A stretch of DNA of 64,000 nt from Hirudinaria manillensis (Eukaryota > Annelida > Clitellata > Hirudinida > Hirudinidae), in contig CM067534.1 of NCBI GenBank assembly GCA_034509925.1, positions 5,448,501-5,512,500 on the forward strand, given 5' to 3'. Shown here in pieces: positions 24,701-34,800 of this stretch (positions are counted from its first letter, which is position 1; every line of letters begins with the position of its first letter). A program made the position numbers and the translations under genes. The notes beneath the pieces are model-generated. The model was not told where the DNA came from and made no database searches. It was given only the letters and a program-made list of their open reading frames with translations.

Positions 24701-27700
24701 ATTAGGAAAGGAATAATATTTTTAAAAATATAATTTATTATATATTTATTTATTTATATATTTATATTTATAGTTATCAAGGCAAAGAAAGGAATTGGAA
24801 ATTGTACTGAAGGATCTGGATTCAAATAAATGTTTGATCACAAAAATTAATGAAATCTTTAAAGAATTAACTGACTCCACATCCAAAATGCCATCATGCG
24901 ACGATCTATTTCGAGAACATCTTGGAAAGATGGAGGTTATTAATCTAAATTAATGCATTTTTGTTTATTCCGTTAAAGTCGTGTGGTATTGCGAGTACGT
25001 GTGCGAGTGCACGGCAGGATTTCTTACGTAAACGTCAACGTCAACATCGTTTCTAAAAGAATTCTCTGGGGAGATTAAAGAAAGAAGTTGAGGTTCTGAA
25101 ATGTTCCTCGGGTTTTTGTGCCGAACTCGATGACCTTTCGCAAGCGTTGTTTAAATTACTGGATGACAAAATGGACGAAGTAAACACTGAAGTTAATAAT
25201 AGAAAGAAAGAAGCAGAGGTTGACTTGTTGATCGTTTATCATAATTTATTCGACTTGGATGTTTTTAATTTATTCGGCCGAGATGGATTTTCACATTTAT
25301 AATTTAATAGTAATAATAATTTAATAATAATAAGTAATTTAATAATAATAAATAATTTAACAATGATAAATAATTTAATAATATTAAATAATTTAATAAT
25401 ATTAAATAATTTAATAATAAATAATCTAATAATAATAATAAATAACTTAATAATAATAAATAATTTAATAATAAACAATCTGATCATGAATAAATTTCAG
25501 ATTTAAAAGTTTTTAAACCAAATTTAATTTAATTTCCTTCAACTAACTTTATAAATTTTTTAATTGAATTTTGTGGAATTGTTTTTTTTTAAATATTTTT
25601 TATTCCAAATCGAAGGAACGTTCCGAGGCTGCGAAACTGCAAAAGAAAGAAATTGAAGTTCTCGAGTACAAGTCGATTCTGCACGAGAAGTGGATCAGTG
25701 AAGGTGGCCAAATGGAAGTTAATGTTGAAAATGTTGAAATCTTCAAAGTAAGTTTAATGGGCAGATGACTCTGGGTCTCAAGAGTAATGATAATTGGTCA
25801 GGTGATTAAATAATTAACTAAAATTACTTGATTTTTTTATTTTTACAGCTTATTGAACACGAAGCAAGAAGCAGAGTTCATGACATTTTCAAAATGTTGA
25901 CCTCTTTGGACTTGATGACGGAGAACCGGAGGTGGAGATGTCGACCGATCCCTCGTGCGGATGCGGGGTTGCTTTGCACCCACGTTGAGACAGACGAGAA
26001 GGACTTGATATCAAATGCTACTATCCAAGATGATTGCGGAGCCGACAGCCTGCAGCTGCGATCATCTATTGTTGGCTTATTTAATGAAGCATACCAGTTC
26101 TGGAAGAAACTGAGAAAGCATCAAGTGGCAAAGTCATCCGTGGATCTGTTGATAGATTCTAATGGAATTCCCCTGGAATGCTTCAATCAACTGGAGATGG
26201 CATGGAAGAACAAAGACGTAGTTGAAGACGGGGTGCTTGCATCGACACGAGTCGCTTGCTACAAGGATATTCTCGAGCACCTCGTCATTTTGAAGCTATC
26301 AGTAAACTCAATTGATGTCTCAAAAAGGACTATTTCCTTGACAAATGTCCAGGCTTACCTTAGGAAATTCTCAGTTAGTTTTTTAAAAATATATTTAATA
26401 TAATTAAATATATATATATATATTTATATTTGATATATATTATATATTTTTTATATATGTTTTTTTATATATATAAATGTTGATATATTTTGTTATTGCC
26501 TGAGACTTGATTGACTGATTTGATTTTAATTCACTGATAATGAAATCATTTAAACTATAATTCTGGTTTATCAATCTTCTCTGATATCTGCTTTCATTGC
26601 TTTTATTAGTTTAATGAGATTAAATAAGTTAAAAACTTCACTTTTAAAATTTAACTGAATAGTTATTAATTCCAGAGGATGATTATTATTAACAAAAATT
26701 ACACAAAAATTATATCAGGCGATAAGAAAAGAATTGTTGGATCTCGTACCGGAGATAAAGAAACTCTCGTCCGAATCTCCCGATCGGTCTCCGTCGGATC
26801 TCCGCTGCATTTGGGAGGTTCTTTGCTACGGAGTTCTGAGTCAGGTTCAAATACTCGGACAATTCCTGAGACGAGCGAACGAAATAAAAGCAAAATTGGA
26901 AGATTTGAAAGGAGATCTTTCGTCCATCGAATGTCATTTCCATGACTTGCAGGACGCGTTCTGCACATCATCTCATCTCCAGCATTACGAGGTTCGAATA
27001 ATTAATATGGGGTATGAATGATTAGTATGAGGTATGAATAATTAGTAAGGGGTATGAATAATTAATATGAGGTTTGAATAATTAATATGGGGTATGAATA
27101 ATTAATACCCATGTTTCATTATCACCATTGCTTCATATAGTTACTGTTAACTATTGATTAAGTAATTAATTATTAATGACCGACGACCTCGTAATTTTAA
27201 GGAGATGGATTTGGCATCGAAGAATTTAGAGAAGGAGGTGTCGACGTTGCTTGACGAGTGTCAACAGGTCGCGGTCGAACGGAGTCGCGGTTGTCACTGG
27301 AACATTCAGAACCTTCAAATAGAGGCAGTCGAAGTTCTGTGCAGAATCAAAAGGTTTTCGTGCGACTTGGATGCCAACAGGTCAAAGTTCATCGAGAAGT
27401 TGGGGTCGTGGAAGGAGTTCGCGGAGACTTCGGGCCGAATGCTTGACAGGCTGCTTGTTGTGGAGTCGTCTCTGAGGAGGACTTGCAAGAAGTGCCAGTT
27501 GGAAGATAATATTCGTCTGCTTGGAACTGTGGGTTCATCGTTGTTGTTGTTGCTAACTGTTTTCTAATTTATTTTTATTAAATTTTTATTGAATTAATTA
27601 TTAAATGTTTTAATATTTTCAGATTTACTTTTGTTATTAAATTTATTTTGATCCTAAAAAAACTTTCTCTAGTAATAGTAGTAGTAGTAGTAGTGTCTAG

Positions 27701-28268
27701 TCTTTATTTTTTATATTTGTTTTTAACACCACAACTCACGTCACAACATTTTCTTAGACATTCAGCAAAGAACTTCAAGATATCAAGAAGACCCTTGGAA
27801 ATCTTGAATCAGAAAGAGTGAAGTTTTGTTCAAATGATGATAGGCTGTCGTCTCAAATGGCATTTCAAATGAATTCACTGAAAAGCATCTTTGAACAATG
27901 TAACACCAAAGTCTTTATCAGGTAAGTACTTGTTAGTACTTGTTAGTACTTGTAATGGTCTGCCTTAACTGTAAGCAGGTTTCTTCAAAACATGTAATGA
28001 TTATGAATGTATCAAGATTTTTTTTTATTTTATCGTCCAAAGGCTCAAGAAGTTGAGACAAGTGTCGGAAACTATTTTCGGATTCGACAGAAGTTTGGGT
28101 GGCTTCAAGGGGTGGGTGGTGACGAAGGAAAGTGAATTGAACTCCCCGTTTAAGTTCACCACCTGCCATTCCAAGGAAATCATGAAGACCGTCCAATTGC
28201 TAGGAGTATACTCATTTGTTCATTACTATATGCTCTCATTCCTTCCTTTCAGAATAGCTGATTAGTTA

Positions 28269-28307
<39 letters not shown>

Positions 28308-28308
28308 C

Positions 28309-28363
<55 letters not shown>

Positions 28364-30844
28364 AATAAATAAGTAAATAGTGGTGAATATGACTGCCATA
28401 ATATAAAATATTTAAATATTATAACAATAATAAAATAATTCAAATATCTTAACAAAACAGAAGTCACAGATGGACATCGAACACAAGGCTAGGATCTGCT
28501 CCTATTTGGCAGGAACCTGCGAGGTTTTGTGCCATGATTTGGATGCCTGTCCCACGGTTGTTGAACAAGATGCTGTCATGGCAACCAAGAAGCATTTGGA
28601 ACACAAATGGGACGACATCGTCTGCCTTTCACTCATTCAAAAGTCAAAGTAAATGTTTTTCACGACCTGATAAATTTCATTTTTATCAATTTTTTAAAAA
28701 ATTAATGAATTAATTAATTAGACAAAATTTAATTTTATTTTGTGAATGCAAACGTATTATAATATTATAATATATTATATATATAGTATTATATTATTAT
28801 ATTATATAATAACACAATTTAAAAGCATGATTTTCAAGTACCACTCGGGCCCAATTTTTATTGATGTTTTTAAACAATTTATTACAAATTTGTAACCGAG
28901 GCTTGAAGAAGTTTGGAACAATTGGAAGAAGTACTTCGAAGACTGCCAAGCGGCGAGGAACGTCGTGACTTCCGTCAGGAACGAATTGGAATCGCGTCGA
29001 GAGTTTGAGAACCTGGAACGTCTCGACGTGGGCAGCCTGAAGGAAGCGTCGCAATTCTATCAGAAGCTCATCCTGTACATGGAAGGAGAGCACGGAAAGA
29101 GAGACGAATTGAAGAACGAGTACAGGAAGATGGCGCTGTCTCTGTGGGTCGACGAAGCTGGAGAGATGCAGGCGGAGCTGGAAAAGTTGTGGAGCGATTG
29201 GCAGGAGACGGAGCATTCGATCAGGCTCGTTGGAAGGAGGTGAGAGCTTTTAAAAGGGTCCTATGTTGTGCAGAAGGACTTGAGAATGCTTTAACTGCAA
29301 AGAGAATTTTTAGCTTTATAATTCCTACGAATATCTTACAAATATTATTTATTTTCTTTAATTCTTTCTTTTAATTCCTCATTTAATTCATTTTAATTCA
29401 TCATAAAGGAAATTTGTTAAGAATAATTTTCTGATGCAATTCGTTTTCATAAACTTTTCGTTCCCCTTATATAGAATCGGCTACCATTTGGACCTGTTCA
29501 AGATGTTCCAAAGTTCTGCCGTTTCCCTGCACGAGTGGTTGGTCGGAATCTCGACGTCGTTGGAACAAATGGAAAAGAGTTTTGAAGTTGATCCTGCGTT
29601 CAACTGCAGAAAGAACTTTAAACTCATCAAGGTAGCAAGATACTTCGATTAACTCCCAAACGCGTAAACGTGACGAATCGTTCGTGCGTGGCATCGGCCG
29701 GTCACACTCGACCGACTCGAACCGGAGTGCGATGATCAATAAGTTAACCGATCGGTTGCCTTAAATTCTCGTTAAAAGGTGTTCCTAATGATGAGCCTCA
29801 CTTCATGGTAGGAATTGATTATTAAGTGGTGTTCGGTTACTTAAGAGGATGTTCTTTTTAATCTAAAGGACTTGGTTAAGTAAAGTAGCTGTAAAGTGAT
29901 CTGTGAAGTTATTGCTTTAACTACATATTCTTAGCAAGTGGTGCCATGCAAACTGGTGACATTTAATTTCATCTTTAGCAACCAACCACAGCTGTAAATA
30001 GGGGGTTTTATGGTAATGATTAATCAAGATCTAGTAACAACAGCAACAACAACAATAATAGGCTTAATAATAATAAGCTTAATAATAACAATAATAATAA
30101 TAAGCTTAATAATAATAATAATAAGCTCATTAATAATAATAATAATAATAATAATATTCACGTTATGGGTTTATGCTTGAATATAGAAAATGAAAAGAGA
30201 AGTCCGTTCGAAGCTTCAAGAATTTAACGAAGTTGCCAGGAGTTTAGACGTCGTCGTTGTCGTTGACGACGACAAGCGAGGGGTCGTCAAGGGCAACGAT
30301 GACGTCAGAACAAACGTCAACGACGACAATGACGGTGTCGTCGGAACTTCAGAGAAGAACAGAACGTTCGATAGAGGAGCGAAGGAGTTGCTGGAGAACT
30401 TTTCCAGGTTTCAGTCGGAGATTCTGCTGAGGATTAAAATCATGGAGAAGAAGATGAACCATGGGGTTCACGAGGTACGTTCATCATAGGTCGTCCTAAT
30501 TAGGTCGTCCAATTAGGTCATCCAATTAGGTCGTCCTAATTACCCTCATTATTTTCAGACTTCATTTCAAACGTTATAGTCCTTTGTTTATCAAAATAAA
30601 GATTTTCTTATTCAATAGATTGACTGCTATTCAATCAAACTTAATAATTTCTAATCATGATGTTCTGATTGGGGATGATTCTTTTACGATTGATTGCTTC
30701 ATTTGTTCTTAAATCAAGTAATTAGCATCGAATTACTAACAAATTTTGGAGAATTTCATCTCAAAAATTGCTAAACGTTATATTTGATTGCAAAATGCAA
30801 TCGATTCATTGATTGATTTGAAATGACAATCCATGAAGATCGTC

Positions 30845-30879
<35 letters not shown>

Positions 30880-31691
30880 CCATGAAGATCGTGGAGAAGA
30901 ATTTCAACCAAGGTTCGAATGTCGATGAAATTGACAGTCAGCGACCAATTTCGTCCCATTTGGACAAGTATTTCATTCTTTTCCTTCAAAACTTTTCAAC
31001 AAATAACATCCAAACAATTGGTTAACAATTGATTTCAAATGTTGATATAATTGTTGTTTATATTTTGTTTATATTTATATTTTGTTAACATTTATATTTT
31101 CTTCCAATATGTGTACACAGTCTGAGATTTGATTGACTGCTTTGATTTTATTTCATTGAAATAATGAAGTCCATTGAACCTGTAATTCTGTCATGGTTTT
31201 ATTAATTGTCTCTAACAATTTTGCTTTCACTGTGCTTACTAAGTATTAACAGCTCATTTTGCAGTATTAACAGCCCATTTTGTACAATATTGACAATATT
31301 GTATGCAAGACTACTAACTATTTATTTCAAGCATTTCAATACTAATTGAAAACCCAACACAAAACCAGTACTTACATTAAGTTTTTCATTCTTACTCATA
31401 AGTTGTGAAGGCTTTTGTCAATCGACTCCAAAGGTCATTCTTTCAGTTGACCTGATTATTAATTATCAATTATTTAATTTACCGGTAAATAAAGAATAAT
31501 TCGTTTGCAATTACAGGCTTATTGACGAGTCATCCGCTCCGACAAGTTCCAAGGACGACGGTTGGATCGAGGAGACGTATTCGACATTTGAAACCCAAAT
31601 CCTTCTACTTCTTTTGATCACAGCAGCCTGCTTGCTTCCAGTTTCAAGGATCAAAGCCAGTGACGTCATTGGTTCTTTGACTCGACGCTGA
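11069..31691 (+). CDS. SYNE1: Nesprin (spectrin-repeat nuclear envelope protein), 45 exons
   Basis: Nesprins tie the outer nuclear membrane to actin. Forty-five exons join to 11541 bases, or 3846 residues. Coordinates are given in the sub-entries, and every junction agrees in phase. Residues 1 to about 250 are tandem calponin-homology domains that follow nesprin closely (KTFVKWINSLLVQ, DLRDGVVLLNLL, IIMGLIWTLILHFQIEE, GIEVKDFGASWRNGVAF, LGIPRLLDPEDVDVDRPDEK). The next 3500 or so residues are charged helices in spectrin-repeat style. The last exon has one membrane segment. The protein is shorter than vertebrate nesprin-1 but has the same plan. Start: the ATG at 11069 opens the first exon in the frame of the CH domain. 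The intron after exon 2 begins GC rather than GT. The gene meets Slo copy A tail to tail. The SYNE1/Msp300 name is by family; orthology to nesprin-1 rather than nesprin-2 is not resolved. Confidence 0.93.
13251..13305. repeat. (ATT)n microsatellite before nesprin exon 10
   Basis: TTA/ATT repeat with one TCA interruption, ending about 40 bases before the exon 10 acceptor. Confidence 0.85.
23596..23638. other. Hairpin in nesprin intron 30
   Basis: CAACGAG (23596-23602) pairs with CTCGTTG (23632-23638), and CGTACT (23609-23614) pairs with AGTACG (23625-23630). The internal loop is asymmetric and the terminal loop is 10 bases. It is GC-richer than the surrounding intron. Confidence 0.5.
25300..25490. 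repeat. AT-rich minisatellite in nesprin intron 33
   Basis: Many imperfect copies of a TAATAATAAATAATT-like unit (14-18 bases). The long open frame on the minus strand here is only this repeat translated. Confidence 0.8.
26989..27108. repeat. Six 20-bp tandem copies starting at the nesprin exon 36 donor
   Basis: Units of the form GRGGTWTGAATAATTAATAT. The first unit contains the real exon end and donor (GAG|GTTCGA). The following five repeat the donor-like GGG/GAG|GTATGA or GTTTGA every 20 bases. All extra copies lie in the intron. Confidence 0.85.
27922..27951. repeat. Three 10-bp tandem copies starting at the nesprin exon 38 donor
   Basis: GTAAGTACTT, GTTAGTACTT, GTTAGTACTT. The first base of the array is the first base of the intron. 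Confidence 0.85.
28268..28374. repeat. (TAAA)n microsatellite
   Basis: About 100 bases of tetranucleotide repeat in nesprin intron 39, ending about 85 bases before the exon 40 acceptor. Confidence 0.9.
30040..30156. repeat. (AAT)n with AAGCTTAAT interruptions
   Basis: AAT repeat broken by several TAAGCTTAATAATAA units in nesprin intron 42, shortly before exon 43. Confidence 0.8.
30485..30542. repeat. Four tandem copies just after the nesprin exon 43 donor
   Basis: Near-identical 13-14 base units of the form TAGGTCGTCCTAATT begin about 12 bases into the intron. Confidence 0.8.
30830..30892. repeat. 14-bp direct repeat flanking (ATT)n at the nesprin exon 44 acceptor
   Basis: TCCATGAAGATCGT occurs at 30830-30843 and again at 30879-30892, with about 12 ATT units between. 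The second copy contains the exon 44 acceptor (ATGAAG|ATCGT). Using the first copy would shift the frame into a stop. Confidence 0.85.
31517..31691 (+). other. Nesprin exon 45: C-terminal membrane segment, KASH-like but short
   Basis: The exon reads through FETQILLLLLITAACLLP, which resembles the KASH membrane helix (LQLLLLLLLLLACLLP-type), then only about 15 residues ending GSLTRR before the TGA at 31689. The usual KASH lumenal tail is about 30 residues and ends in PPPX. No alternative splice to a proline-rich end was found nearby. Confidence 0.75.
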
Positions 31692-31851
31692 CTTCCATTA
31701 AAAACATTTTTAGCCACGAAGTAGGGCTTTGCCTAGCCAAGCTTTTTATTTATTTATTTTTTATTTTTTTATATTAATTTTATACGTGAAATTACCGTGT
31801 CATAACATTTCTTCCAATATGTACATAAGTCACTTTTAGATGCCAAAGTTC

Positions 31852-31857
31852 AATAAA
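31852..31857 (+). terminator. Likely nesprin polyadenylation signal
   Basis: AATAAA 160 bases after the nesprin stop. It directly abuts the stop codon of Slo copy A on the other strand (31860-31858), so the 3' UTRs of the two genes probably overlap. Confidence 0.5.
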
Positions 31858-34800
31858 TTAAGACTTGCAGGTGAGATCGGTTAACCTTTTGACATTGCTG
31901 GGGACCAGGCAATAGACCTGCGAATCAGAATAAGTTCGATGTAAGTTCGATGTATTAGTGGAAATGGTTAAAGGTCATACCAGATCTGAAGGGTACACTG
32001 GGAGAGATTTCGGGGGGTTTGTGATGACGAATCTGTCTCCCTCGATCAAAGGCTTGGAATACAACCCGAAATACCTGTACAGACCGAGGCACACGATTCC
32101 ATGACTGCCTAGTGAGGCCAGGAATAGGTCTCCGAAAGTCAGGTTCTGATGAAATTAACGTTGTAACAAATGTGCATGAAAGTGAAGTGGCCCCAAAAGT
32201 CGTACTTCTATTTGAATAAATTTTGATAGTTAGCGTGACCTATGATTGTGGATGATACATTTGATACTTTGTGACAGGATCTATGACGTTAATGTGTTTC
32301 TGAAAGAGCTAAAAATCGAGCTAACCGCGTCTTTATTCAATGAAAGCTCTTCAAGAGTCAGCAGAAGGGTCTCGTTCTTGAAAGAACATCCGTCATTGTC
32401 CATGTTCACCAAGGCTCGGATGAAGCTAAATGCACCAGGATTGCAATAAATCTGTGAAACATATCACACCAGAAGAGTAGATACTTTAAAGAAAATGAGG
32501 CACAGTAAAATGAATGCAGTCGTTGAAGATGACGAGCAATGAACACATTGTGCAGAAATCAGCTACCGGCATTGTTTGCTTGATATTTTCATTAAGATTT
32601 TAAAAAATCAGAGAAGGGGAAATCTAGCAATTTCAGTGAAGCGTCGCTGAAACCTTTCAGTTTCCAACCACAGATTGTAGCTGCAGGACTAAATTTTATA
32701 AAATGAAATAATATAAAAAAATAATAAAATAATCTAAAATATAGAACCAATGTCTGTTACCATGCTCACGAATGTATCCAAAACACTAGTGCTAAAAGCC
32801 TGACCGGATGCAAAGGATTTTGACAAATGCAGTGATTTTGGTTCCCCCTCGTCATTTCCAAGCAAGATGACGTTCGAGTCGTGTGCTTCAACAAATTAAT
32901 TACATTTTGACAAGACTTAAAACAAAATATCAATTAGGCTGATATTATTAATCATGTATTTATCCAATAACTCTGCAACCACAACAATTATAAACTGTTC
33001 TAAAATAGTTGGATAGATTGGATAAAGCTGCCTGGATAAATTAATCTGGATACGACATAATTAGTATTTAATTCGATACCTTAATTAAAATTGTCAGACA
33101 TATAATATAATATAATATAATATAATATAATATAATACCCTGATATAAAAAAAAAATATTGCTATCAAGTAAAAGTTGATTGAAATACCTATCTCAGTAA
33201 GTGTCATTGCACAAGGATAAATTCCTGAAATTGATGAAATAATTTATATTTATTTTTATTTATATTAATTTATATTATTATTATATTTATATTAGCAAGC
33301 CCTACAAGTAAATTGGCTGTGATTACATACTCCTGACTGTGAAAGAATTTTAACACCTAAACCGCCATATGCTTAGAGAGGTTAAGATGTACCCAAGACG
33401 TCAAATAGATTTTGCACAACGCTTGTTACAATGGCGAAGGTACCATCTACAGTCGGTTCAGACGTTCTGCTAAAAGAACCCGGAACCGGTTGTGGTCGGT
33501 CATGGCGGTTTAAGGTTTGAATTTTGAAGAAAAACTTCAAACACCGAATTATATTTAAAGACGAATTAAAAGGCGAGAATGGAATCTCGGAATGGAGTTG
33601 GATTAAGTATAAATAACATTTTATAAACCCTAACCCTAATCCTAACCTATTATATTATATATTTATATAAGAAAGTAGATTTACAATGCGCAATCATTAG
33701 AATTACTTGATTTCGTTATTTGATTACATTATTTGAATTTATTAATTGATTTTATTTATACCTCGTTTTTCGTTAGCTACAGACAGACGATCCTTGATAG
33801 CGTTCCTCACAAAGAGGGTCGTCAAGACCGAATAAACGTCGGAATCCATGCTCGCTTCATCGTCCACCTCTTCATTTCCATCATTCCCTGCCAAAACTAC
33901 GCACATCCTGCACTTTTCTATGTTGATATCTTTCAAGTCCTCCCAAACTAGAGGGGATCCCTTGAATATAAAAAGTATGCGGCATAAAGCTTGAACGTAG
34001 TAATTATGAATTGAATTACTTTTTGATGTCGAACTAATGTCTGGTCTGAAGAAAAAAAATATCTCTGCACACCACTCCTCTGTTATTACCATTCAGCTTT
34101 CAGAAACATTATAATTATATATTGTAATTCTTTTTGTTATTAGTTGTGAATCACTCAAAGTCCAAAAACGCTCTTTGCCTGCCTCGATTCATGCATTCAA
34201 ATCGTTTTGACAAAAGAATTGCTTTGAATACCTTACTGAGAAAGACCCCTTGTTGGCGACAAAACGTCTGCCATTCAGAAGCCGAAGGATCGTTTTCGTC
34301 GAGAAATGATACGATGTCGTGCTTTTGAGAATTCTGGGCGTTCTTCAACTGAATGATGAAGGATTTCATTTCAGAGATCTTCACAGAAGTACCAGGACAA
34401 ACCACAATGTGTCCACTGAAATGGTCTTTTGCGTCGTTTGTTATCTGCTTCAAATTGATGAACAATATTGCATCAAAAAAATGTTTCGAGACAAAAAAAT
34501 GGATAAAAGGCGTTAGTCCTACCTCCGATTGCTGGTTAAGCTGGTTCCTTTTGAACTCTGGGGCAGTTTTGACGTCTTGTAGAAAAATTGCATCATAATC
34601 TATTCTGAAACCAATGAATCAGGAAGTCTTAAGTTAGAAGTTAAATATTAATAATAATAATATCACTATAAAAATAATAAAAATTCAAGCCTCACATACT
34701 TTGACGATTTCGGCAGCGAGATGGTTACTTCTGATGCTTCAAGGGGATGTTATTAGTTTAGTAATTATTATTATTAATTTATTCCATAATTATCATTTAT

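Larger units (their letters stand above)
12832..30967 (+). other. Nesprin exons 9-44: helical rod
   Basis: Exons: 12832-13167, 13345-13476, 13807-13971, 14051-14247, 14371-14479, 14659-14795, 15058-15244, 15622-15786, 15878-16288, 16562-16900, 17007-17324, 17462-17788, 17967-18839, 18920-19084, 19270-19434, 19544-21325, 21471-21698, 21865-21966, 22162-22344, 22663-22788, 23075-23220, 23331-23442, 23678-24466, 24774-24935, 25081-25218, 25616-25747, 25849-26373, 26719-26991, 27202-27528, 27758-27921, 28043-28205, 28461-28648, 28901-29239, 29475-29631, 30187-30474, 30888-30967. Heptad-like, Leu/Glu/Lys-rich sequence with Trp and Phe spacing of divergent spectrin repeats. Acidic unstructured patches interrupt it in exon 24 (EKEEKEEQEEQEGQEG) and exon 43 (DDDKRGVVKGNDD), so the rod is probably not continuous. 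Confidence 0.88.

Noticed and set aside
25239-25487. Minus-strand ORF with repeated Ile-Lys-Leu-Phe units
   Set aside because: Translation of an AT-rich minisatellite inside a nesprin intron, not a repeat protein.
33358-33517. CTAAACCGCCAT and ATGGCGGTTTAAGG as terminal inverted repeats of a small transposon
   Set aside because: The match is short, with one indel and no clear target-site duplication; not enough support.
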